NCBI RefSeq assembly: GCF_041260155.1
Contig: NC_091934.1
Span: forward strand, 45,726,842 to 45,790,841
Reading direction: 5' to 3'
DNA: 64,000 bases
Origin: Ptychodera flava
Taxonomy: Eukaryota > Hemichordata > Enteropneusta > Ptychoderidae
Of this stretch, positions 30,103 to 42,400 are shown piece after piece (within the stretch, counting starts at the first letter, position 1; each line of letters begins with the position of its first letter). The notes under the pieces are model-generated. The model did not search any database. It saw only the letters and a program-made list of their open reading frames with translations, and was not told where the DNA came from. The translations under genes and the position numbers were made by a program.

Positions 30103-30106
30103 CTTG
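30095..30106 (-). promoter_or_regulatory. TISU / YY1 element over the NDUFB5 start codon
   Basis: The minus strand reads CAAGATGGCGGC around the ATG, an exact match to the TISU consensus SAASATGGCGGC, which also contains the YY1 site. In vertebrates TISU marks genes with very short 5' UTRs, often for mitochondrial or energy proteins, and directs scanning-free initiation. This supports the chosen start and predicts transcription starting only a few to a few dozen bases upstream. Confidence 0.75.
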
Positions 30107-30624
30107 AAGTTGCAGCAGCTCACAAATTTTGGCATGACGGGAAAAATGACTAGTGCGCCCCCAGTGACAGGTATAGAGGGATATTTTGTTTGTTGGGAGT
30201 TCCGATATTTACAGGAAAAACGGAAGATTTTTGTTAAGAAATGGAAGACTTTTAAGTTTCTGTCTGTTTAATCAGATAACGATGGGACCGACTGTAATGC
30301 ATGATAGAGGACAAGAAAGGCCTTAAATCAAAATAGTCCTCTCATCTTTTTATCATTCCCTTCAATCCGTAAAGGACAATCATAGACATTCTCACAGTTT
30401 GCTTTACATAGATGTATACTTTTCTGTGGTGATATACATGTAGTATGATTTATAATCATCGTGTTGTGGTTGGTTTACTTTTTTGACTGTTCTCTCCTGT
30501 ACCGTTTTTTGCTTGGTTTCTTTCTTGTCTGTGAAAATAAGACTTTTTATGTGATGGGTAATATTTGCACAGGTACTTTGCACATTGCCATAAAAGACAA
30601 CATTTATGCATTCAATAAGGTAAA

Positions 30625-30845
30625 ACGTGCCTCGGGACAGATATTTGGACTCTATCTTCTACAACTTTTTTCTAATATACCAGTCGTGGAGGTTCATTTT
30701 AAAGCTCTTGATGCAAGAAAACTTTTCACCGGCTTAGATTTTCAAAATTCGGAAATTTTATTTTCCATTTTCCTCAATGGGGTTAACACAGGGATGGCAG
30801 CCATTTTGCCAAAAATTCCCTGTGAACAGGTCCAAAATCTCCAAA
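30625..30845 (+). repeat. R330-family copy upstream of NDUFB5
   Basis: It shares GACAGATATTTGGACTCTAT, GAGGTTCATTTTAAAGCTCT and the AACACAGGGATGGCAGCCAT motif with the other copies. The 180-codon frame that crosses it is therefore not taken as a gene. Confidence 0.6.
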
Positions 30846-32108
30846 AGCTACCAAGAACTTTGTTAGAGCACTTTGGAAGGAGAGAAGCGCCCTCAACGAT
30901 ATATAGGCGTGATGAAAATTATTGCCATGCAAGGTGTTTATTTTTTTCTGTGTTAACTTTTGTGAAGTGTATTGCAATCTCTTTGATTGTGTTCTCATTT
31001 TAAAAAAAATAACCGTTACAAAACTTGTAAGCAAATAAATAAATAAACCATTGATAACGATGGGGCAATGCTAAACTATGGTGGTCAGAGTTAAAAAGTC
31101 CATACACAGACTAACTGCATTTGCAGAAGAATAAACAAAGAGGAACTGTTGAATATTTGTTGAAAAAATTATAATTGAAAACTTTATTTAAATTAAACAT
31201 AGCAATTTATTAAAAGATGTTCAAAATTGAAAATTATAAAACATCAAAACATGCAGTGTTCTCTTTATGGAGAATCAACATTGTCAAATGACACTGATTT
31301 TGTACTCGATAATAAAATTTTACAGACATAGTGTTAAGTTTTGCCTTCATATGTAGACAGATGGTTGAAATGTTATGATGTATGAAACAGAATGGAATGT
31401 ATCACAGAAGTCAATGATTAAAACCAAGCATACTGATAACATGATAGCTTATAAACTATACAGATTAGGAATAGTTGGTACAAAGTATAAATGGTATATA
31501 TAGTAACCTGTGTGGATTTCTGGGCAAGTCTTGAAGTGGTGTTGTGAATGCGATAATGTCAAGGTGTACTGTCTAACTTCTGTTTACATCAAATAATTTC
31601 TGTCATTCAGAATGAGTGGTTGTACAGACTAATGTACAAAGCATAGAGAAACTCAGATTTGTGTTCGATTCAAAATTGTATGGAATCATTTGCTAATTTT
31701 ACCAGCAATAAGTATATACCCTTGACAAATACATTTACATTTACGGAACTTACTTGTTACGTTGGAATCGATTTATTAAAAATAGTACAGTATACCCCGT
31801 ACAAGACTGTATAACATAAAACATGTTTGATCATTCACCGTAAAGTGAAATGTAAGACCAGTAGGATAAGATGACAAAACATGACCCCTAAAATGACCCT
31901 GGATGACCCCCAAGAATGACCCCCAGCATGAACCTGGAAGACCCCTAGAATGACCTTGGATGCCCCCTGGAATGACCTGTTGGACAAATTGCTGAGAATG
32001 AAACAAAACAAATCTCAAAAAAAAAATTTCTTGACTGCACACCGGGAGTGTAAAATACAATTTCACACATTTGCAATATGATATTTGTCAAGAACTTTGG
32101 ACATAAAC
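30846..32108. other. Intergenic stretch
   Basis: A family B remnant lies at 31050-31096, and a degenerate tandem array of about 17-18 bp units (ATGACCCCC-AGAATGACC type) at 31880-31979. Otherwise unremarkable AT-rich DNA. Confidence 0.4.
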
Positions 32109-32292
32109 ATGGATAATTCCTTTGATCCGATCACATATTTTCATCCAGAATTGATTGACAGACTGGTAAGTGGAAGGTTCTAATAAATTGAATGCAATGT
32201 TTTGGTAATTGTGTGAGATTCTGCAGGTTGATCAGGGAGTCAGTAGTTTGTTCAACATTACTATACAATCAATCATAGTCGACAATGAATAG
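32109..32292 (+). CDS. Possible two-exon mini-ORF, unrecognised
   Basis: ATG at 32109 opens MDNSFDPITYFHPELIDRL, followed directly by a consensus donor (CTG|GTAAGT at 32166). A matching phase-0 acceptor (GATTCTGCAG) ends at 32226 and is followed by VDQGVSSLFNITIQSIIVDN, E and a stop at 32290-32292. The implied intron is 61 nt, near the lower limit for animals. It could be a small peptide gene, the first exon of a larger gene whose other exons I missed, or chance. No family recognised. Confidence 0.22.
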
Positions 32293-33083
32293 TTCTGTCA
32301 AGGTTTCAAACAGTGATCCTGTTTCTACACAGGAAAATGACACCAGATCTTTCAGTAAACATACCATTCAAATAGTAACTTTTGATACTTTTCAGGGTCA
32401 AACAAATCTACTGACCCAAGCCTCATGGGTTAGTAGTTTTTATGACTGGGCTTCTTGTTTTTACGGCTGGGCTAGTAATTTTTTCTTCTTTTTACTACAA
32501 CACAGATTATGAAAAAGAACAATTTTAAGTTCAAAAGTATAAAGCTTCAATTCTGAGATGAGTATAACCATGTAGAAACTCTGGAGAAATATTCTTATTA
32601 ATATGGACTTGTGATTTTTTTTTCAATTCACAACCTTCAGCTTGAAAGATCTGCTGTCCTACATGTAGTTAGAGAAGTGTTCACATTGGTGATATGTCAA
32701 TTGGAACAGGTTTCACTCTACTCATTAGTGTTCTACTGGCCAAGTTTATAAGTCAATACAGTAAATGTTTCCAGAACTTTGCCTTTTTTTTTCAGAAGCT
32801 GCAAGGATGTGTATTTAAGTACATCTGCTGAATACACCTTTACAGAGTAAACATTGAAAAGTACATCACAGCTTTGCAAATTTGTAGAAAGGAAGTAATA
32901 AAGGAACACAAAAGTTTGATAAATATGACATAAATTAACATGGAATGGTATTTTGGATACATACCTTAAATAATTATAAATAATGATATATGCATAAATT
33001 ACATAAACTGTACAAATGCAACACAAGTACATTTGATAAGTAGTATTACAAATGTACGTACTTAAATTTCTCTGTGATGTAGT

Positions 33084-33525
33084 GAGTTTAAACAATATAC
33101 AGTCATCTGATTGGTTATAAAATAAAAACATGACAAAACATGTCAAAGGTCAAATGAGTTTAAAACAATATACAGTCATTAGATTAGTTATAAAATAAAA
33201 AGAATGATAAAACATGTCAAAGGTCAAATGAGTTTAAAACAATATACAGTCATTAGATTAGTTATAAAATAAAAACATGACAAAACATGTCAAAGGTCAA
33301 ATGAGTTTAAAACAATGTACAGTCATTAGATTAGTTATAAAATAAAAAGAATGATAAAACATGTCAAAGGTCAAATGAGTTTAAAACAATACACAGGCAT
33401 TAGATTAGTCATAAAATTAAAAGATGATAAACATGTCAAAGGTCAATGAGTTTAAAACAATATACAGTCACTAGATTAGTTATAAAATAAAAAGAATGAT
33501 AAAACATGTCAAAGGTCGAATGAGT
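33084..33525 (+). repeat. 73-bp minisatellite, about 6 copies
   Basis: Unit starts GAGTTTAAAACAATATACAG occur at 33084, 33156, 33230, 33303, 33377, 33448 and 33522, with ATAAAACATGTCAAAGGTCA as the other constant block. Copies differ by small indels. Confidence 0.9.
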
Positions 33526-34541
33526 TCAACACTTTTCATTATAAATTGAAGGGGCTTACAATATTCTGTTAGCTTCAATATTTTTCTCAGTAAGCTAGGG
33601 GATCTACTATGATATGGTTTGCTATACATTTGCCACCTAGGGGTCTGTTATTTTACAGTATTACTTCTAGGCTCTAATACGATGCTGAAGTTATTTTCGT
33701 ATTCGTTTTCGTATTCGTTTTCGTATTCGTATTCGTATTCGTATTGGAGTCACTGACAGAAAATGTTATTTTTAGTCCAGGTTTCAGGTATGAAACGTGC
33801 AATATACGATATTTACTGAGGTTTAAATATTGTGATAATTTGATTCGTAATTTCATCTGCCAAATTGGTTAAATTTACATAAATTTGCATTTGTAGATTT
33901 TAAAGAATTTGTTCACCTCATTTTATTTGAAAAAAACATACTTAAAATCGGTTGGGATCTGGTAAGGCAGCATCTTCGCTTGCCATGTCTCTTGACCGGG
34001 CAGCTGGATGCACCCCGAAATCAGGTGGTCAGTGCCAAGTAATGGGACTCGTGAGAGTGGATGCAAAGGAGCTGCCCTGGACTGTACCATTGTTTTGCGG
34101 GGAGGGCAGATTTTTGTGAGGCGCTGCAAAACGGTGACTGTTGAAAGCTATGATGAACGGGGGACTTGTCCAGGACAACCATCTAAACAAAAAAATGTGA
34201 AAACTGTTATATCCGGTCATCCTTTTGGGACTCACTTTAGAATACTCATATCCATTTACAATTTGTATTTCAAGTATTTTACTTCATTTTGACATGGCTC
34301 TACGTAGACCTGAAATAAATTTATAATAACAATACAATACAATACTTTACAAAACTCAGTGAGTGCGGTAAGGCAAAAATTACAAAATTGCAAGTTACGA
34401 CAAAGTTGTACGTGCTGCTACAGGGTAGAAAGTAACAGAAATCAATCACAATAGGTAGTTTAACTTTCAGAGTAAAGATGTGAGCAATAATAACATAAAA
34501 CCGGACCGACCGATAATTCATGTATTAGGCCTACATTCAAT

Positions 34542-36052
34542 CAGGGCTCAAAGTAGCGACCATTTTCAGTCGCATAGGTGACCAAATTTTATGAGATTGC
34601 GACTCAATTTTTTCAAGACATTTCTCCATACCGTATACGTGATCAAATTGTATTCGCTCAGTGTTCACGGAGCATTGTCCCGAAAGGCCGCGACCCCAAA
34701 ATACGCATTGAATAAGCATAGCCGTTGAGCGGAGTTACTCAAAGGTTTGAGCGCGTTCTCTCCACGCGTTCTCTCCACTGCACAGCGCTGCCAATGTGTC
34801 TGCTGATGTTATCTTGAATGATCTGTCAAAATATCCCATGAATTTAATGATAAATTTTAGGCCCGTAAATTTTACTACAATCCAATCAAGTATCAGAAGC
34901 AGTTTTAGTGCTGTCACATCATTTCAACTGAACCAATCATAATCCCAGCATAAAATGTCATCAAAATATAGCTGACAAGGGAAAACAAGCAACCAGTAAC
35001 TGCAACATGTTTCATGCGTTCACGTGCGTAATGAATATTTGCGATAGTGGCATGTGACCGGCTAGACCATTTCCGGAAATCGTCCTTTGGAAAGCAGATC
35101 AAAGCATCGATTTCATCAAGCTTGGACTGTAGATTAGCATGTTTCATAAAGGTTCTTGTTTTCTGCTAGATCTAAATAGCAAGCAACTTTGTTGAAATAT
35201 CATGGCAAATCTGCCTGGTAGCGACTGCAATTATGTAGAACAGACCATGGATGTAAAAACTTCCATGAACAGACCATGGATGGGACTGTGGCGATGACCT
35301 CAATGACCCGAGCGAGTTCGATACACGCCACAAGTACCGCTGCGATATCACAGTTAGGATTCAATGCGCATATACGTTTGAGTTTTGTTCTCTTGCCTAC
35401 AAAATATCTATCGAAAGTTGATAGTTGCTGCATTTCTATTCAGAGTTTTTGTTGAAAAAAGTAGCTATCTACGGCTAGCGGCTTAATTGGTCCCCCAAAA
35501 TAGTACTGCTGAAAGTTTTTGGAGTGACCTGCAGAACGGAGTTGTAGAGCGGGGCAAACTGCGTAACACTAAAACTGGATCGCACAGTAACAAATGACGG
35601 AAACCGATTGAGCCAGTTGCCACAGCTACTAGACTAGCTGAAGCCTATTTATCATAGAATACAGGTATTTCTCGATATTTCGCGATACAAATTAATTTCC
35701 ATGCATTGTGGTGTATCTTATCATAACGCAAGTTGATTAACATGTTCTGGCAATGACAGTTGACGCAAACGCAAGGAAAGAAAAAGAGATGGGCCGTACT
35801 CAAGCACAGACTCTGACAACAGCTCACACATTAATTTAATCTTTATTAGGGAAACAAATGTACCGATCGGGACATAGGCCTATGATGCCATTTTATTCAT
35901 CTCGTTTTCCTTTGCGACAGCAGTCTAAATATAGCATGTCATATATATAATTTTTAAGGTTTTCGTGACACTACAAAAGCCTCTAACATTTTCAAGGTCC
36001 AAGGTTGCCCCTAAAATTTCGACTTACGGGCATGCGATAACGTTGAGCCCTG
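34542..36052. mobile_element. hAT-type element, 1.5 kb, nested
   Basis: The tips CAGGGCTCAA (34542) and TTGAGCCCTG (ending 36052) are perfect 10-bp hAT-like TIRs. CATTCAAT (34534-34541) and CATTCACT (36053-36060) form the 8-bp TSD with one difference. Minus-strand frames of 60-77 codons inside show no recognisable hAT transposase motif, so it is non-autonomous or heavily decayed. It is inserted in the 33680-36773 element. Confidence 0.8.
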
Positions 36053-36311
36053 CATTCACTGTCGTTATGACGATCACTTTCTCAGAGATATCAGTTTAAA
36101 ACAAGAAAATTACCTTTTAAGTTTACAACTCGTCAAATTGGGCGGGTCAGCTAAATTTCCATTATCGATACTAATGATGTCAACAGAATGTTGAAGTTGG
36201 TTGTTGTGATAGAAGTTAATACGAAAACGAATACGAATACGAATACGAAAATGATGTTTGTTTAAAAAATCTTTCCTCAAAAGACTACTGGCCCACAGGC
36301 GCTAATAGTTT

Positions 36312-36470
36312 GGTAGATTGCTAAATAGATCGATTTTCGGCTCGATCTAACGATCCCGTGGTCAGTATGCCCGCCACTGTAACCTAGTGAGTATTTTGGT
36401 TACAATGGCGCGCATATCGACTACGGGATCGATAGATCGAGCCGAAAATCGATCTATTCAACAGACTACC
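36312..36470. mobile_element. Palindromic MITE, about 159 bp, nested
   Basis: GGTAGATTGCTAAATAGATC and ATAGATCGATTTTCGGCTCG at the left face their near-complement (CGAGCCGAAAATCGATCTAT, ACAGACTACC) at the right. The centre contains a second imperfect pair, ACGATCCCGTGGTC/GACTACGGGATCG. It lies inside the 3.1-kb TIR element. Confidence 0.7.
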
Positions 36471-36785
36471 CAGCTGAGGAGTGCCTGTGTACTGGCCGTT
36501 TGTTTTTAAAATCTCTCCTCTAATGATAGCAACGATATCTTTCAATCTAGGGCCTAAAAAGATTGGATCTTTTTCAACTTACATTCTCAAATATTGAAGT
36601 ATTGATATATTGTCATATAAAAAGCACTTTGACTTCTGTAAAGACAGAACTTTTATATAATACGTACGAAATTTGGACTAAAAATAAAAAATTTTGTCAG
36701 TGACTCCAATACGAATACGAATACGAATACGAAAACGAATACGAAAACGAATACGAAAATAACTTCAGCATCGTGGCTCTAATAC

Positions 36786-38202
36786 ATTACAGAAATGTAT
36801 GACAATACAAAATTATCCATTGGCACCTATAAATGTGCATAAAAATTAGGACTGATAATTATTTTCATTGCAAATATAAAATATAAATGATATAAATGAA
36901 ATCAAGCATGTTACAGTGTTTTCAATAAAGAAGATATAAAATGAAACCCTATTAACATTTTCATTTCTTTACAATTGATAATAATTTATGTGGCATTTCC
37001 ATACAAAGGTGAACCAGCTGTCAAAAATATAGATAGATTAATTGACAAAAAAACTGAATATGGTATAACAGCGGTAAAATATGGTAGTCTCAATGTGGAA
37101 AAACTATTTGGAAGGTAAAATTCACAAAATGCAAAAAACGTAATTTCCAAAAATATTGCAAAATGCAAGTCTGAATTTTTGTCTGGAATACATTATCTAT
37201 TATTTGAAAACATTTCCTTGGCATGTCTGTGAAAAAAACATTCACAGACAGCTTACAGGCATTGTAGCTAATATGCTAGAATTGGACTGCAACAAAATTC
37301 AAAAATATCATTAAAATTTGCAAAAAAATATTAAAAGCAAAAATGTAAGTACATTAAATAAAAAACATTAATCAGATGGTGGCTTAATACTGCCAAAGTT
37401 GTTCAAGTACAGAATTATGCAAATTTATGAAAATTATTGAATACTTAACAAAATATAATGACTACAAGTGTTTACTCTATGGATATGTCAAACTGTACAT
37501 GGTATCAATTATTTTAATTACAAGTTAATTAATTGTAACATGTGATTCATGAAAGAAGTCTTGAAATGGTGAATTGCAAGAAATTTTCCAATCCTGGCAG
37601 ACTTTTTTGTCTTTCTTGCATTTAAATTTAATATTGTATCTGCAGGTCAACATGTAGTGTTATTTTAGGGTCAGAGGTCAAATTAATAGTTCATATGATT
37701 GTTAGTGCATACTGACACGTTTTAGGGTCAGAGGTCAAATTAATAGTTCATATGATTGTTAGTGCATACTGACACGTTTTCTTGTTACCATAAAAATTTT
37801 CAGTATGTCAAAATGAAAGACAAGTGAATAATATTGCAAGAAACTTTTGGCAAAGAAAAGTTAAAGCTACTGAAATAAGATTGTGTTTTATGGCACTGAA
37901 TATCAACAACTCCGAAATGCCATGATTATTATATCAAATAGTACTGATTGCAAAATTAATAAAAGCACAGAGTAACAGTAGGATAAAATTAAGTATGGTA
38001 AGTATTCATTCAGGTAAACATCGAAGGAGAAATATTGCAACAGCAAAATAAAACATTTCCTTGCATTGTATCGCAGGATCTTGCTATGATAGTTAAAGAA
38101 ACTTTGGGTAATGTCTGTGATATGGCCAAGGTAACTTTGTAAATGTATGTCTATAACCATGGTAGCATTTTGAGAAATATGTACAATGCATATAATAATC
38201 AT

Positions 38203-38284
<82 letters not shown>

Positions 38285-39465
38285 GTGATTGAGTCAATTG
38301 AACTACTCACAGACTTTTTCATTGCTATTTTTCAAACACAAGACTACGAAAGTATATTATGTGAATTGTAACTGATTTGTCAACTATGTGGTGTTCAATG
38401 CATAACCATCACCTGTACTATATTTATGTAGCAGTAACAAGGTGGAACATTCTTGGGAGGAAGTCTGATACACTAATTTCATTGAGTAATTAATGTGCCT
38501 TGGGAAAAGATATTCAGACTCTAAAACTTTTATATAACTTACCATCAAAAGGTTTACCACTTGTGGGGGCTCATTTTGAAGTACAGTAATTCAAGTTTTT
38601 CGCTGGCTTATTTTTGTGAAAATCAAAAATTTGTCTTTTCCCCATAGAGTGAACACAGGGAGCGCGGCCATTTTGAATTTCAAATATTGGTACATTTACA
38701 GTAATTTGTTTCCATAGTACCAAACATTGATTCAGTGAAACATTTTAAGGAAAATTTTCTCTGAGATCAAATCAGACAACATTTTTTCTGATTTCTTCTC
38801 ATTTACTTACATAAATTATCACAAAAACATATCACAACTGACTAAGGACTTTCATGAGAAATGAAGTTTTTCCAAATATTCCTCTCAAGGACTTCAGGCT
38901 TGTTTTATTATTCTACATCAATAGTAACTAATTTGATATCACTGCAGTAAATTGTCCGCTACTAAAAGTGACAACATATGTACTTTAATTTGGTATTCAC
39001 AAAGAGCAATGTTAAGTTTTCATCTTATAGTACAAATGTACCATGCGTAGAGTAGTATAAAAATATCAAAGAATAAAAAGAAAATCCATTTTAATATTTT
39101 CAGTGTTGGAAGCTTTGTGTTGGTAAGTTTTCTCATTGAAACAGAATTGGCTTTCTAATTTACCTTGATCTACACTGGTAGATTATGATCTATGGATTGT
39201 ATTTATTTCCAAACTAAGAAATTAACTGGACTTGAATAAAGCGAAAAGAAATAAAATAATAAGCCCAAATGGCAAGTAATAACAATAATAACAATAATAA
39301 TATTACCATACATAATAAGAATATAAAGGGGCTCCTGGGGACTAAAATACCAGTAAAACTAAATCTTGACAGTAAATGCAAAATTATTCAGTTGCTCAAT
39401 TTGCATACATCTATTATTCAAAACAGCTAACTTATTTACATAAACTTCAATGTAACATCTGTTAA
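36786..39465. other. Intergenic stretch below the ankyrin/C2 gene
   Basis: It holds a 57-bp perfect tandem duplication at 37663-37780 (TTTTAGGGTCAGAGGTCAAA and following), an AAC then ATA trinucleotide microsatellite at about 38200-38282, an R330 copy at 38490-38740, and TTTATT at 39202-39207 (AATAAA on the minus strand), a candidate poly(A) signal for the ankyrin/C2 gene. No other gene seen. Confidence 0.6.
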
Positions 39466-42400
39466 TCAAATCCAACTTGCTTTAATTCTGCTGATTGCAG
39501 GACTTTCTATCCTATGAAACTCCTTCAATTCCTTTGACACTGGAGGAGTGGAACTTACGTTCTCACGGGCTTCTGCCTGCTGATTGGCTTGTGGGGACTG
39601 TACAGGTGTACCTGGCACAAAGAATGGATCTGATTGGTCAGTTTCTGATGTATTGATATCAGTCACCATTCCAGGTGTTGCTGGATGGGGCTCTTTCCCA
39701 GTACGTTGGAACATCTTTAATCTGAATTCTGGAGTTGCCAGTTTCTTCTTCAAATCTTCACTGACATACGTTTCTTTCTCTTTTCCTTGAATTTTCATGT
39801 CACTTTGTAGAGATTCATCTCCTCGTTTCTTTCTGTGATACCGATGTGGTCTTTTGGGAGTGACAGCAGTGTCTTTATTTTCTCTTTTCAAATCCTGATT
39901 CACACTGCCTTTGCTCTGATCATACTTGTGTTTTGTATGGTGACTTCCCTGAGACAAAATAGTTTGTTCTGTACCCAAAATATTCCCACCCTGAGATATG
40001 ATTTCTTCACCCCTTTGAGTGGGAATGGTTTGTTCCAGATCCAGTGAGAGAGTAGTTTGAGGTATCCCATGAGTCAACGGTTTTGTAAATTTCAGCTCTG
40101 TTGCCATGGTTTCCTGGGAGGTAAATCTCTGTGTGTTTTCCTTGTATTGAGAAGCACTGTGTTGTGAGGGACTTTCTGTTATGCTTGCCTTTTTCTTAGA
40201 ATCTGGTTTCATCTTAAATCCTATCAGTTTTGGAGTTGCCCCGCTCTGTTGAGAAAACTGTAAACCATCTCTAGTGTTTGCAATGATATTTGTCTTTTCA
40301 TGATCCATATGTTTCTTTCGTTGCGGTGGAGTTGTCTTGGAAGGACTTTCATCAACATGTTCAATTTTAAAAGTTGGTTTATTGCTGCCAAAACTTGAAC
40401 CAGAGAGATGTGTTGAGTCAATGTCATCATCTCTGGAAGTGCTATGAACTTGAACTTGAATTAGTTGTCTGCTGACATCAACTGCACGACCTGGTTTAGG
40501 ACTTGTCTTTCTCTTATGTCTCTCTTCTTCAGTGATTCTTTCGCCAACGATTTCTTCTTCATCAAGATCTTCAACTTTGAGGATGTCTTCAGTGTTGCTT
40601 TTCCCAAACTTTATCGACTCCGTTCCCACTTCCCGGAAAACTTGTGATGAAATTCTGACATCTGGAGAACTTGAACTTTTATCGGACATGACCAGGACAT
40701 TCTGGAGTTGGTTTGATTCAGTGGACACAGAGGCCCCCGGTAGAGGCATATCTACAGCGGTCAGCTCAGGATGGCTGCGGCTGATATTATCATACTTTCG
40801 CCCATCTGGCATGACGGCAATTTCCTGCAAAGTTTGGGCAAAACTGTGTTCATCATCATTTGGTATGTCAATTGCAATGGACGGGATACTCTCAACTGAT
40901 TGACATTTTACCTCACGTAGATTTCCTTCACTTGACGCACGCTGGATATCATCTGTTATGTGTAAACTTGGGACGGACAGTAATCGAAGATTGGGATCAC
41001 TGGCTGTAATATTGCTATAAAGACCCTGATTTACAACAACCAGATCATTGGGAGAATATAAATGTAAATTGGATGGAATGGTTGGGTTTATACAGGATGT
41101 CAATTTGAAATATTCCCTTTTCAGTTTCCTGACGGCACTCTTCAAGTCAATTTGACAGTTTGCGATGATGAAGCTACGATTGCTGTATTTCTGTTTGACA
41201 CAAACACTCAAATGTACAGTTCTTGTCTCAACCATCTCTTTTGAAACTTTCTTGTACTCCAGAGGTTTGGTGAATTTAAACCTGGATGGTTGAAATATTG
41301 CCTTAGTGCTTTCTCCATCTTGTCTTTTCACTGTGATAATACTTTGTTTCGTTCTTTCTGCCTCTTCCACTTTGTGTTCTTCCGTTCTTCGTTTTGTTTC
41401 TCCTTTCTTGTCCGGTAGAAGGTAACTTTTGATGTAGACCTTACTGATCATGGATGCCTCAACTTGGAAAAAAGAGAGAAAACAGAATACATTTAATGCA
41501 CATCATGTCATTGCAGTATGATTAACAAGGCTCTTTGCTGAGAGTTGTAATCATGTGGAACCAATGTAAACTTGTTTGAAACTATCTTTCGGTTGAGGTT
41601 TTTAAATATTAGTACCTGATTACCATGACAATGAAACATCTAATAATGAGCTAGCAAGGATGGACATAGTTACAAAGGATTGCCTGTGTCAACAATCCTA
41701 TTCAACATGATTGCTATAGAGGAAATGTGGTAAATGTTTCCCATGGAGGTCTATGAGATAACAACCCTTGATAGACAGAGGGATGTAAAAATTATTATAT
41801 CCTAGCAATGAGTTGATGATTATTGTACACGTAATACCCAGTGAGTTCATGGACACTGGTTTAATGAACCAGCTACATCCTCCTAGCAATGAGTTGATGA
41901 TCAGTGTACACGTAATACCCAGTGAGTTCATGGACACTGGTTTAATGAACCAGCTACATCCTTTGTAAATGTCTAACCTACATCTGGCCATCTATGTATC
42001 ACAATTTGCTAAGTACCGGTATATGAACAATCTTTTAACACTCTTGATACAAGGTCATTGTCTCCACGTACTCACTAGCAATCTATAATGACATCAATTG
42101 ATACATAATGAAATGCCTGTAAGTGCACTTCAATACCAAGTCAGGTGATTTCTTTTTCTCACTATCAGACACTACCAACTACACAAACAAACTACAACTC
42201 ACTTACCTGGCGGTAGCAAGAGATCTTCAATATGCCAGACTCTTATCTTGAGAACAGAAGTCTTGGAGTTGTATTCAAATGACAACTGAAGCTGTCCGGC
42301 AGCTATAACATAAATTAAAAGAAACAGTTCATGTGGTATGTTCATTTTATCGTACTGATGCCTTTTTCAACTTTTTACATTGTATCCAATTGATCTAAAG

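Larger units (their letters stand above)
33680..36773. mobile_element. 3.1-kb TIR element whose TIRs contain a GTATTC hexamer array
   Basis: The left TIR (33680-33779) and right TIR (36674-36773) are about 100-bp inverted repeats. Each has tip GATGCTGAAGTTATTTTCGT, then an array of GTATTC/GTTTTC hexamers, then GGAGTCACTGACA. AGGCTCTAATA (33669-33679) and TGGCTCTAATA (36774-36784) form an 11-bp TSD with one mismatch, which suggests a Mutator-like element. A third hexamer patch lies internally at 36220-36248. No transposase was found; the interior is largely occupied by two later insertions. Confidence 0.8.

Noticed and set aside
30461-31003. 180-codon plus-strand open frame
   Set aside because: Most of it overlaps an R330 interspersed repeat whose other copies do not keep the frame.
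34008-34292. 94-codon frame inside the 3.1-kb TIR element
   Set aside because: No transposase motif and no resemblance to a known protein; it may be captured DNA, but I cannot support it as a gene.
37903-38322. 139-codon minus-strand frame with long Ile and Val runs
   Set aside because: The runs are the AAC/ATA trinucleotide microsatellite; low-complexity artefact.
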